This document shows, piece after piece, positions 11,780 to 22,741 of a stretch of DNA of 64,000 bases. The first letter of the stretch is position 1; every line of letters starts with the position of its first letter. Below the pieces are notes generated by a model that saw only the letters and a list, made by a program, of their open reading frames with translations, had not been told where the DNA came from and searched no databases. Both the position numbers and the translations under genes were made by a program. Source of the DNA: Pseudofabraea citricarpa (Eukaryota > Ascomycota > Leotiomycetes > Helotiales > Dermateaceae). The stretch is from positions 868,001 through 932,000 of the forward strand of contig JAPWGK010000012.1 of NCBI GenBank assembly GCA_029641185.1. Direction: 5' to 3'.

Positions 11780-12683
11780 CAGTGAGTGTACATATCACAC
11801 CATACCTTGACCATACCTAACTAGCACTATCTGTGCCCTTTACAGTGATGGTGGTGGTGGCGGGGGGCTACAGTACAGTACGGTACAAGTACTGTACGGT
11901 ATTGGACTGACAGTGGATGATAATGATAATGATGATCAGAGTAGTAGGAGTGGGATGTGCGATCAACGGCAGATGCAATGCGCGTCACACTCAATGGAAC
12001 TGCTGCATTGTTCGTGTGGCCTTTGCTGGGCCATGCAGGTGAATGGTTCGCTGATTCGACGTCGAGAGTGGTCAGCAGCGTGTCATCAGTCTGTGCGATG
12101 CGACGAAGAGGTTAAAGTAAGAAGCACGGTACTATACAAGACCATCAGATGGAGGCTGGACGGCCAGTACGGTATTCTTAGACACGAGCACTGACAAAGG
12201 TATGTTTTCTATGCGTACAGGCAGGCACAGGTACAGTACAGTACAGTATTGTACAGGTAGCAGCGGGCGGGAAAGGCTGGATCAGACTTTGGGGGCCCAC
12301 GGACGGACGGACGACGGACAGACAGACAGGCATTGCATGATGATTGACTGATTGATTGATACTGTACAGTACAGGCGGGGTGGTGCTTGGTGCTTGGTGC
12401 GGCTCTTTCCTTCCTTCAAGGGGGAAGGGGGAGATGGGGTTTCTTCAGCATCAGGAAATGTGGGCTACAGACTACAGTACAGTATGCATAAAGGGGGAGC
12501 AGAGGACCATCGTTATTGTTGTGTCAGAAATTCCGAATTGGCAATAACAAAGAGAGTTTGTGAGGGAAGGGGGTTGATTCTTCGATGGTTGCGCCCAAAG
12601 AATGGATAGTTAATTAGGTACCTACAGTACGGTACTGAGTGACTGAGTACCTAGCCTAGCCATTTGCATCATCTCCAAACTCC

Positions 12684-12717
12684 CTTTTTTTTTTCTTTTT
12701 TTTTCTTTTTTTTCTTC
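12684..12717. repeat. T-rich homopolymer tract
   Basis: Three T runs of about 8-10 separated by single C residues, typical of nucleosome-depleting promoter DNA; non-coding. Confidence 0.85.
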
Positions 12718-14184
12718 TGCTTCCATGCTGGGCTCAAAGCGGCGGCGGGTGTTGGTGTTGGTGGTGTTGGCGGTGGTGGTGGTGGTGGCAAAGAGTGAGT
12801 GAGTGCAGTGCGTGACGTGACTAAGCTGGCTTTTCGGGCCTTCGCCTTTCGCCGCCAGCAGCCGAGGAGCTGCTCCCTACACTCCCTACACTCCCTACGG
12901 TACACTCCCTACACTCCCACTCCCTACAGTACAGTACATACTCCCTCCCCCTCCCTTCCCCTCCCTACAGCGCCAGCGCTCATCCGCTGAATCCAGTCCA
13001 GTCCCTCGTAGGCCCAGCGATCCAGCACCACTACAACGTAACTACCACTACCAAAGGGGAAGAAAGAAAAAAAAAAAGCAATCAACTAACAAGCTCCTCT
13101 TCCGCTCGCTCACTCGCTCACTCCCTCTTATTCTCACGCTCTCTTCCACCCTTCCACCCTTTCCACCTCCACCTCCACCTCTTCAACCTTGACACTTTTT
13201 TTTTGGATTTCTTTTTGGGCTACGACAGTACTCAGAACGCCCTCCCTCGTCCCTTGACTTGGTCCGGCCTCTGTTTTGTTCTGTGTGCTCAGTGCTGCTG
13301 CCCCTGCGGAAATTGTCCTCGCCTCTGCATTTTTGGCCTCTTTACCGTCCCCAGCGCGCCTGCCTTCGTAATTTCAAGAACCGAACCAAGGACGGACCGT
13401 GCTTTGATTGCAGCAGTAGTCGAGGACTTCCATCTTGAGACGGCATCAGGAGCCACAACCACAACCACAGCCCAACCAACAAACCCCCAAGGCTCTCTTT
13501 CTTCCCTCTCCCTCTCCCTCTCCACCATCACCATCCATCTCTGGATTCGGTCGAATAGCCTCATTGTGCGTCTCTGGAATCTGCGACCCGCGGACGACTG
13601 CCCTGCCCTGCCCTGCTCTGCTCTGCTCTGCTCACCCTGTCTTTGGTCGACAGCTTCTTTGCTTACAGCAGCATTTCGGCCCACCCACCAACACCAACAC
13701 CACCACCACCACTACCACCGCTCTCCCGATACTTTGTTCCAACATAAACATACCCGCCATCATCATCCCATCAAGCCATTCACATTGCCTTGGTCTTTAC
13801 GCATTCACGAATCCATTTGCATTCTCTCGCTCGAGTCGTCGCTACATTCGCATTCTGCTGATATTTGATGGCCATCTGTACCACGACTTGTTTGTAACGT
13901 CCATCCCCATTCTGTAAATCCATCCACCCATCCATCAATCCTACTTTCCCTGGCTCGCGACACCACTCCGCTCACGCCCAACACCAACAACGCCAACTCG
14001 CATCACCCCATCGGCCCTTGCATCTCAGACACGCAAGTCTCTTCAGTACATCTCAGCCCTGCAGAGCAAACGAATCTAGCTTGCCGGCTTTTCACATACA
14101 CTTCTGGTCGTGGGCTGTGGTCTGATTCCCCATCCGAAGAAACCAGCCATCTTTCAACCGCCATTGTGCGGACCCATCTTCATC

Positions 14185-16116
14185 ATGAGAGAAGTCAATT
14201 TCAGCATCCCCAATGTCAACAAGGCCTCGGTCGGCATCACGACAGCATTGTACGACCGCCGAGCTCTCGATTGCACATCCACTCTACCGCTCATCAACTC
14301 TCTTAACCACCTAGCCTACCTCACCACATCCTCGGCACGAATCAGGGATATCTTGACGGTCGACGGCGGCGTCGAGAGGCTAGTATGCCTTTTGAAGGCG
14401 GGGAGGAGCAAGGACATGATGGACATGTGGAAATGGAACCTGGCCTTCCAATGCGTTGTGAATATCGGGGTCCGAGGATCAGAAAATGTTCGCACGCGAG
14501 TTGTGGAAGCCGACATGGTTCCAGTCATCGCCACAATTCTCGACAATTACATCAAGGTCGTTGACCGTTGCCGGGAAAAGACTGAGGAAGCAAAGGCTAA
14601 AGCTCTCCAAGAACAACGTCTGCACCACAAATCCAGCGAACACAAGAGCTCACACAAAGGGGCCTCCTTTGGCAACAGGCCTTCACGCTTCGAATCAGAA
14701 TATCGGGCGTCTCGGAGACAGCCTCCCCCACCCTCCATCGAAATTCCAGCAACCTTCAACAATCCCCCTCTGACGGGCGTCTCAGATGTCATGGACATTA
14801 CCCCCACCGCTCCCCAATTCGCCGTCACATCTCCCCCCGAGCGGACATCATTCTCGGTCCACAGGCACCATCACCATCACCACCATCACCGGGGGCAAGA
14901 CGCTCGGCAGCACTTCCTACCCCCTTCGCGTCATCCCATTCAGCCTTTGGCAACCGCAGTGCCTACAATGGACACGACCGATGGGTTTGACCTCAGACCA
15001 GTACGTGCTGTGGACCGACTTCCATCTATGCTCCCAGGCTTTCATTCCGGAATCACATCGCAACCGGAGTCCCCAACAACGCCTCTCCCTCCACCTCAAA
15101 TTCATTCGCCAACCGTCCGCCCAACTTCCATGTCCGCTCCAGCGCTTCGCTCGAGAATAAGGCCATCCATCCGCCACCAAGCATCCATGGTGGGCGAGTC
15201 CGAGGATCCAGCCGATAGTATGGCCTCTGATGAGTCTGGTGATCCTGATGTTCCAGGTGCCAGCGGAAGTGGAGGCGAAATTCAGTCTGCCGTTGGAATA
15301 CAGGATATTAGCATGGACGAGGGAGAGAGCATGCTCACATCAGTTGAGTCCCAATTGGGCCTAACTAATCCTACAGTGTCCGAGACACAGGATACCGGGA
15401 CCTTTAATATCACACACCGTTCACCTGTCGACGGCATCATCAATATTGATGCTGCGACTCCTACCAATCCTACTATTGGCCTTTCCCCGGCACAGCCCAC
15501 CGTCGCAAACACCCCACCGGCTATGCCAACCCATACTATTCCCCGTTACCTCCTCGATCGACCGACGCCTACAAATCCCCAAGTGCTTGCCGCAATGCCA
15601 AGAGACGAGGATGTTCTCATGTCGCTTCAGCTTCTGGCATATGTTTCCAAGTACTGCAACCTTCGTTCATACTTCCAACAATCCCATCTCGTGCCGAAAC
15701 TTAAAATCGGCTCGGAACTACACCTCCTCGATTCTGAGGAGGGCTCTTCATACAGCTCTCCTACCTCTTCGTCGCCTTGCTCTTCGCATGATCACGACCA
15801 TGAAGAGGATGATGATGAGGAGTACCTCCTCCCAGATGATTTCAACATTTTTCCATTGGTAGAGAAATTCACAGTCCGACACCACAGCCAGGATATGCAA
15901 TATTGGGCTGGGGTGGTGATGCGCAACTTGTGCCGGAAGGATGATTCTCGAGGAGGCATTCGTCAGTGTGCATATTATCAGTGTGGAAAGTGGGAAGAGT
16001 CTGTCAGACAGTTCGCCAAATGTAGAAGGTGTCGACGAACTAAGTACTGCAGCAAGGAATGCCAGAAGAGTGCTTGGGTCTTCCACCGCCACTGGTGTGT
16101 AGCCGCTACTCAGTGA
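14185..16116 (+). CDS. samB: MYND zinc-finger protein SamB/Mub1
   Basis: This is the fungal Mub1/SamB family. Yeast Mub1 partners the ubiquitin ligase Ubr2 to degrade Rpn4, and samB affects cell-cycle timing and conidiophore morphology in Aspergillus. It is a single exon of 643 aa. The ATG at 14185 (MREVNFSIPNVNKAS) was chosen because the open frame above it starts only with GTG, and the family begins exactly here. Residues 1-130 are the conserved armadillo-like N-domain (YDRRALDCTSTLPLINSLNH, WKWNLAFQCVVNIGVRG). The middle is disordered, Pro/Ser-rich, with a run of histidines near residues 230-240 and an acidic stretch. A second conserved patch, PRDEDVLMSLQLLAYVSKY, precedes the C-terminal MYND finger (about 595-640) with C-x4-C, CRRC, YCSKEC and HRHWC ligands all present. 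Confidence 0.93.
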   Translation: MREVNFSIPNVNKASVGITTALYDRRALDCTSTLPLINSLNHLAYLTTSSARIRDILTVDGGVERLVCLLKAGRSKDMMDMWKWNLAFQCVVNIGVRGSENVRTRVVEADMVPVIATILDNYIKVVDRCREKTEEAKAKALQEQRLHHKSSEHKSSHKGASFGNRPSRFESEYRASRRQPPPPSIEIPATFNNPPLTGVSDVMDITPTAPQFAVTSPPERTSFSVHRHHHHHHHHRGQDARQHFLPPSRHPIQPLATAVPTMDTTDGFDLRPVRAVDRLPSMLPGFHSGITSQPESPTTPLPPPQIHSPTVRPTSMSAPALRSRIRPSIRHQASMVGESEDPADSMASDESGDPDVPGASGSGGEIQSAVGIQDISMDEGESMLTSVESQLGLTNPTVSETQDTGTFNITHRSPVDGIINIDAATPTNPTIGLSPAQPTVANTPPAMPTHTIPRYLLDRPTPTNPQVLAAMPRDEDVLMSLQLLAYVSKYCNLRSYFQQSHLVPKLKIGSELHLLDSEEGSSYSSPTSSSPCSSHDHDHEEDDDEEYLLPDDFNIFPLVEKFTVRHHSQDMQYWAGVVMRNLCRKDDSRGGIRQCAYYQCGKWEESVRQFAKCRRCRRTKYCSKECQKSAWVFHRHWCVAATQ

Positions 16117-17127
16117 AAAAGTACCGCGATGAGCAATTGCATATATTCGACATGAGACACTGGAAAGTCCAAGGACTCAGTAATGAAAGGATGACTTTCT
16201 TAATTTACGGACGACAAGCGATAACATCTGCATAATGGGCTTGGCGTACCCTTTTGTTTTTCGATACCTCTGCAGCAGCGCTTTTATTGTGTTTATATTC
16301 CCTTTGTCTTACGAAAATCCCCAGACGAGCGGCCACTATTAAAACACACTAGCTGTGTCCTCGTCGCTCCCATTTGTAGGAGTTCTGCTTGTTTTATGGC
16401 GCATTGGGCCCCCCTTCAGGAATTAAGGGGGCGGATCTGTGAATATGAGTAGTTTATGCAGAAGAAAGACTGAAATGAAAATTCAGAAGTATGATGGTGC
16501 TCGGACGGACCAGAAGGTCGTTTTTGTATTCAGGGTTATTAATGTTCAATAACACTAGATACCTTTGTTCAATGCTTGTCTGATTATGCAAATTTCGCTT
16601 GTGGAGAATCTACAATAAATGTGCCACTGAAAGAGGCCTATCTTTGAGGATGGAAACATCGTACTGTTGGATAAGCCAGCAACCCGTCTGCCAGAACCTG
16701 CTCCTTGCTTACTCGCCTGACACTGCCGCTTTCTTATAATGCTATCCCCACGTACGCCAGGTAGTAAGTATGTCTTCGTCAATTGTAGCAGCTCGCCATA
16801 ATACATACTTCCAATGCAAACCTGCCCTTTGCTGAAAGGAAGATGGCGTGTAGTGTTTACTCTTCATCTGAATGAGTGCATGAAATATGGCCGTCTGTGA
16901 GGCTAGTTGGTTTTAAAATAACGTTTTGATTCAACTGTCTCTTCTTAGTTAGGTCAGATGTTCCACCTAATATTCAATGGGGGATAGTAATTCGACAGGC
17001 AATTAAGAGGGCTACCTCGCTTAAGTTTGATATTAGACCTTCATATTTAGGTGGAAGAAAAGGTTCAATTTTGTATTCCTCTTGGATATGGTTCATTGAC
17101 CTAGTAACCTAGGCATACTGGGTGTAC

Positions 17128-17129
<2 letters not shown>

Positions 17130-17166
<37 letters not shown>
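17130..17166 (+). repeat. Poly-G run (37 bases)
   Basis: An uninterrupted run of 37 G in otherwise average-composition non-coding DNA. It could be a true homopolymer or an assembly or sequencing artefact, since such runs are hard to size. Confidence 0.9.
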
Positions 17167-17169
<3 letters not shown>

Positions 17170-19720
17170 TAATGAGCGCACTGGGCGGTTGTGGTCATAT
17201 TCTTCCACAATGTTGTCGTTTTGGTGTTTCCTTAAAATGTACGTAATATTTAGGTGCTAAAACAGTTGTTATACTTCGAAAGGTTATAAAATTCTCTTGG
17301 GAGAATGTATCCGAATTCGGCAGCTGGCAACCCTTTTCTACAGGCACGGATAAAACCAAGGACGGGGTTTCAATAGGACCAACGATGAAGTTTGTGTCCT
17401 TTGGAGCGAACACTCGAGCTTCAACCATCAGCATTCTCAATACGCGAAAAATGCTACCTCAAGTATACTATACATGTAATTGTACTATTTGGTATGTTCT
17501 TGACTACCCTGGTTTTGTTGTCATCAAGAAAGACGAAAACGAAGGCATGCTGATTATAGTTGGCTTTCGTGATCGAGGCACAAAGGTACGTGGAATAGAA
17601 TACTAAAACGTATTCAAAGTACATAACTGCTCGATTATTTAAATGTGTTCTCTACACAATTTATATGATGGGTTTGCCTAGAACCTGACAAATCCGAATA
17701 AATCATATAAGTATATTTCTGTGAGGCGAGTTTCGCCAGCCATGGATTCGTAAGCTGCGAGAGAAGTTCAAGCGAACCCCAAGAGGATCAGTTGAAAAAA
17801 AAATGGCAGAACAAGAATTTAGACCTCGGAAGCATTCGATAAAATAAACCTAGAGAATTCCAAAGACGTTGAAAAGACGTCGGCTCGAAGACCGGGAGCG
17901 AAAAAGTGCTTGAAAAACAAGAACAATGAACTGCCCATCGGCAGACCTGTCACACTTGCTCTCTGCTCCGGGACTGGTTGCCTCTAGCTTCCAATGACCA
18001 ACTTATGAGCACCTTTGAGCCCGGAAAGGAGCTTGTTGGGGGAGAAGCAGAGTGTTTCTATCGTAAAAAAGGTCCTCGAGGAGTTTGGGAAGCATTCGAA
18101 TTGCAGAATATCACTGGAGTGGACCACCAAAATCCGGATGTTTCGGTCGAAGTATGAAGAAGATATAGCAAACGACAAAGATGTCGGGAAGAAGGATGAT
18201 CTACATATTAAATCTTGTATTATCCAATGTTATTAGTGTAAGGGTCTACTTACAATAGAAGTCTACGAAATGTAAAAGGTTGATCAGATGTCATTATTCT
18301 TACTTCTTTGAAAACCCCATTCAGTGGAGTCTACCCTTGAGGATCAAATCATAGAATCTGTTTTCAAAGCCAGTGTCAGTAAAGGTACCAAGAATCGCCA
18401 CGAAGTAAATCCCCACCTACGGGTATTAAGCCATCATTTTAAGGTATGAGAAATCCGAAGCTACCCATGAGAACATAGTAAAATGTTCTTTTCGTTCCTA
18501 GGATACTCATACAAGAAGGCGGATGAAATGATAAGATTCAACCGTTTGGGTTCTCGGCCACCCAATCTCTAGACATTTTCAAACACTGTTTCAAACACCT
18601 GGAATTAATCTTCTGGTGCCAGAAGACACAATGTGATATGTGGAACCCCCTCTTCCGGCGACGAAGAAAGTTTTTGGAATGATAGTACTGAAAATCCCAT
18701 CACTAATTATGCAACATCAGGGGCTAGCGCGGTATGTGACAACACAATTTAAGAGATGTAGATGTAAGAACGAAGTGTACATAGGGTAGAGGCAGGTAAC
18801 ATTATGAGAAATTTTAGGACTCTCTTGTTTAAACATGCTCATCAAACATGAATTGGATTGTCCCTAGTAAAGTACCACGAAGCTGTACTAAGTCTCGTCC
18901 CAAAGGAATTACTTGGCAAGAAGCGACAACGGTATTACTTTTGATGATATTCTAGAATTATCCACATGTAGCAGTATGTGTTACGAAATAGCTAGAGAAT
19001 AAACTCTGAACAGAAATAATGCCTGTCATGACTCGATATTATCAGTGCTGCTTCAAAACAGGCTCGGAAAATAACTACTGGTTAATACTTTGGTCGTCGG
19101 TAAAGAAAAGAAAATTTGTTAGCTTAGAGGAGCATCTTGAAGTTCCAAAGTATAAAATGTATTGTCTAGCTTGCTTCTCGAATGTGTTCGATCTTTATAG
19201 AGAAGTAGAGGATGGTATCCATATTTGAGTTTTCTACCCGCCCAACTCTTCATATATAGAGTAACTTAACCCACAATTTTTAGCCTATTTTCTCAGAGTC
19301 AGGTTTTGCTCTATATTACAGAAGCTCTCAGAACTACCTTATCATCTAGTAATATATACCGTTACATCCTAGATATGACGATTGGTTACTGATTTAGTTA
19401 TAAACAGTAGTCCAACAGATTCGTTACCATGGATTTTGAACCCATCAGACAAAAGATCGAAAAGCGCTGGCAATTAAGGATCGAGTGGCTAGAGACTGCA
19501 AAAGAAGAGGTCTGACGAGAATAACCAAGTCGCCCAAGAAAGTATGAGATTTGATTAGAGGAGTCGCCCCCTAGAAAACCAACAAATGAAGGTAGAGATG
19601 GAAGAATAAGTAAAAAAGGGAATCAAAAAGTTGTCAGTAATTGATAACAACGAGCTTGGCCAAGCCGTTGCGGACCCCTTCGTAATTCCCAGCTTGAAAC
19701 CCCTGCATGTCGGCCAGCTT

Positions 19721-19834
19721 TCCAATAAAGTACACCTTATTGTTGATCGTGGTTTATATGAAAACATTATTGGGCGTTCCAATAAAGTACAACCTATTGT
19801 TGATCGTGGTTTACATGAGAAAATTATTGGGCGA
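19721..19834 (+). repeat. 57-bp tandem duplication
   Basis: Two adjacent copies, 19721-19777 and 19778-19834, differ at only a few positions. The unit length is a multiple of three and both copies stay open in the plus frame 19631-19954, giving a duplicated NKVxxIVDRGLxxxIIGR peptide. This suggests the sequence was once, or still is, coding. Confidence 0.85.
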
Positions 19835-20299
19835 AAGCAACCATGCGAACAAAATCAGCCCCTAAAACACCACAGTCGATCAGATGGTTATAATTCGCCA
19901 AGGACAGAAAGGTACGGCCACTTGCTACTACACCATTCGATGTATCTGGTGTGATGACAAATTCAGCAAGAGCGTCGGCTTCTTACAGTCGTTGACAAGC
20001 CATGTCTAAAGTATGCACAGAAAGGACGTGCCTATAGATTCAAAGGGCTGTTGTTCATGGTCTGTTGTTTTTAAATCGTGTGCGGTCTTGATCGTAGATA
20101 CAACGGAGGAGTGGTATGTTGAGCGTGGGGCAGCTCTGAAACGATAGAAAATCCAATATGCCAACTGCACCAGGTCATGAATGACAATGTAGTTATCGAA
20201 GTTACCGAAGAGTTTGCAAAGGGCCATAACGTGAAGTCAGGCTTCTCTAACATTGACTGTAAAAAGCGTAAGAAATTTCCTGCAGGCACCACCGGCATT

Positions 20300-20938
20300 C
20301 TAGCTTGTCGAACGGACCACTTGGCCTAATATTACCAAGAAAACTTTCTTGCTAAGGGCAAGATATCTATAGCGTTTATTCTCCGTTACTGTTGCAAGTT
20401 TACCGTGCGAGGGGCCACCAAGGAATGGTATCAGAGTAGAATGGCAAAGCTGAGGATGAAACCTGGAAGTACGTCGCCCGAGGGAAGTACGTCGCCCGAG
20501 AATAGTAGCAATTTGTTTCTTCGACAAGTCGAATGAGGTTTCGCGACCCTTGACGAAGAACACGAGGATTGTGAGTATCAACTCCCCCAGAATATTGGTG
20601 GACTGGAAAACGATGAAACGGATCTCCTTGGGACGTACTTTGAAGAACAACGTCGTAAGCGACAAGGCAGCAACCGCTAAAGGCATGAAAGTCATTCTCA
20701 AGCTTTGCTTGAAGGTGGACAGGATATTCTGGGGGTGGGGGTGGGGGAGATGAGACTGACAGAGATTGTAGAAGATCGTATCATCACAATCCCAGAGAGA
20801 GTCTGCCTCCGACAGTGAGTTGACCGTGGCTGTTGAGGAAACTAATATGGACGTATCTCCAGCCATGTAGTTACTGGTTAATATATATTTCTCGCAATGG
20901 AACGTGAGCTCTGAACCTATCAAAACAAGATAGTTCAT
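20300..20938 (-). other. 212-codon open frame, coding status doubtful
   Basis: This is the longest open frame in the gene-poor region. It begins MNYLVLIGSEL and contains one or two hydrophobic stretches (MPLAVAALSLTTLFF and LGELILTILVFFV) that could be membrane segments. It also has a duplicated GRRTS pair from a 15-bp tandem repeat at about 20468-20497. I do not recognise it. On the opposite strand the same bases also read as acidic protein-like frames with interruptions, so this may be an antisense shadow of a decayed plus-strand gene. Confidence 0.25.
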
Positions 20939-21689
20939 ATCAACAAGTGAGACTTTGAGAATTCCATTCTACGAATCCTTTTTAGAGCTGAGATTGTTTT
21001 GCAAGAAGAGATAATGTGCTGGTGTGATCATGGGCTTGGGTCGAGGATAGGAAATTTGCGGTAGACTGCCATAATTGCAGATGATGTGTTTATTTGATGG
21101 TATTGGAAGTCAGATGTCGAATTCGTGATGGTATACTTGGGATCAGGTAAGAGATATCGCTATCGATTTTGATTTTGAATCCTACTACAATCATCTCCTC
21201 GTTTAGATCGCTGGTACTAAGGACCCGAACTGCCTCAAGTTTGTTAATACTGCTACAGTTCGATTGCCTCACCAGGGACTCTGAAAATTTATGTTCCTAT
21301 TTACTAGGTTGACGATCAACACTTTGACGACGTGCCGGTCCCTGTTCGAACAAAGGTCTTCTAGTACTTCAGTATAAACCATCAAGTTGTTGATCTTCGT
21401 AATCTACCTCCAGATTAGATGATTTCCTGTCAAAACAACTGGAGCCACTGAAAGATAAACCGCCTTCGCTACAGCAAAAATCCGGAATGAATTTCGGGCA
21501 TAAGATTCTCCCGATCTCGTCTCGATATCCTGCATTCTAGGATCTCGTCTGCTCTTCACCTTACCTAAACACCTTCACCTTGGCATCTCAACCTATTGGC
21601 ATACCTGTAGATCGGCAACTACAGTTGATCTCGTTTGCATAGTTTTCCACATGCTGCGCTTACTGCAACACTCAACACAAGAACAAGAA

Positions 21690-21756
21690 GTAAGTTTCCC
21701 CTTCTTCTATAATCTACTGCATCGCTCTCTCATTGGCTAACCTTCAACTTTGAAAG
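21690..21756 (+). other. 5' UTR intron of the gene at 21762
   Basis: A GTAAGT donor at 21690 and an AAAG acceptor ending at 21756, with a CTAAC branch-like site at 21738, place a 67-bp intron directly before the ATG at 21762. Confidence 0.6.
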
Positions 21757-21761
21757 GCAAC

Positions 21762-22741
21762 ATGGGGTCACCGGCATCTCAATATAGTAGAGCATTGAAG
21801 GGTCATCGAGCTCGGCGACAAAAACGGCTAGAAGAAAGAGAGAAGAGAGATCTACGAGTGAATGATCTTAGAAATCGCAAATTCAGCAAGGTTCGATCTA
21901 AATTTGAAGACAGACAGAAGAGATTGAGAGAAGAGGAGGAGAAGGAGCATAGACAGCTTCAAGACCTATGGCATGCAGAGGATGAGGAGATCTCCACAAA
22001 ACGCAAAGTGGAAGACGAACAGGATCTGCAGATTTACCTGGATGGATTGCAGCAGCTTGCAGAGAAGAGCACCAGACCACCCCTTCCAGAATCATCGGAA
22101 CCAAGTATGCTCAATCTCTCCTGAACCCGCCAGAATATAGCTGATCAACGATTTAGAGAATTTAGCTCTTCGTCCGCGTACGCTGAGCCATGATGATGTA
22201 TTCGGCGATGGTAAGCTTATGTAGATCGACCATTGGCCAAAGCTAACGTCATGGCAGATGATGCTACAGACTCACGCCAAACACCGTCGAACTCCTTAAA
22301 TGATCAAGAAGGTAAGTCTTATTGTAGCTTGTTAGAATGACATGGAAACTGACTTTTGGTGTATGACCAGACATGTCAAGCAGCGGAGCAGTAGAGCCAA
22401 TGGAGCCAGCGTCAACACCGACGCGCAGCATTTTTGAACTTCGACGGGAAGCTAACATGGCTGCGAATAAGGCGTTGCTAGGAGACATATCGCCGTTGTC
22501 AGTAACGCCAAAAAAACGTGTTAGAACAGATAGGTTTCGCGCACCGCGGACCCCCACCAATCCCCGGACTTCCTTTGACCGTACAGCTAAGAATGCTGCC
22601 CTCACAAACATTCGGAGAGCAAGTATTGGTGGCAGCTACTTCGAAGGAGACGAAGATGACGAAGACAAAGACGAGGACGAGGCTATTACATCCAAGCGGC
22701 AGAAGAGTGTAAGGATGGAAACATCTGGGATCATCCATTAG
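21762..22741 (+). CDS. Coiled-coil protein of unknown function
   Basis: Four exons (21762-22104, 22157-22210, 22258-22311, 22371-22741) give about 273 aa. The N-terminal 100 residues are a highly charged predicted coiled coil (RRQKRLEEREKRDLR, KRLREEEEKEHRQLQ). The C-terminal half has ELRREANMAANKALLG, a basic KKRVRTDRFRAPRTPTNP segment, an acidic run of Glu/Asp (about 240-252) and ends KSVRMETSGIIH. TP and SP sites and basic patches suggest a nuclear, phosphorylated protein, but this is inference and I do not recognise the family. Exons 2 and 3 are both exactly 54 nt and in the same phase, so skipping either keeps the frame. The start is taken at ATG 21762, just after the probable UTR intron. 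Confidence 0.75.

Larger units (their letters stand above)
10278..14184. other. 3.9-kb low-complexity upstream region of samB
   Basis: No protein gene is supported. The stretch is rich in simple sequence. GTACAGTAC-type palindromic motifs recur (around 10851, 11396, 11871-11906, 12229-12256, 12362, 12475, 12624, 12930). There are G-rich, T-rich and CT-rich tracts. From about 13080 to 14184 it becomes pyrimidine-rich with CCACC/CCAAC repeats, looking like a long core promoter plus 5' leader of the gene starting at 14185. Open frames at 13203-13868 and 13435-13917 are low-complexity artefacts of that leader. Confidence 0.6.
16117..21689. other. Gene-poor region with decayed open frames
   Basis: In 5.6 kb I find no gene that can be modelled with confidence. 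The first 900 bp is samB 3' flank. A 37-base G run and a 57-bp tandem repeat are listed separately. Several plus-strand frames of 60-110 codons (17385-17606, 18015-18236, 19019-19228, 19631-19954) and fragments at 20100-20760 look protein-like in composition but are broken by stops and frame changes, as in an old degenerate gene or element. None matches a family I recognise. Confidence 0.55.

Noticed and set aside
13203..13917. Overlapping open frames of 160-221 codons before samB
   Set aside because: They lie in CT-rich, CCACC-repeat sequence with low-complexity translations and no domain; they fit a leader or promoter better than a gene.
21340..21360. B-box-like TGTTCGAAC resembling a tRNA gene
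   Set aside because: No matching A box, acceptor stem or cloverleaf could be found around it. I saw no convincing tRNA, rRNA or snRNA gene in the window.
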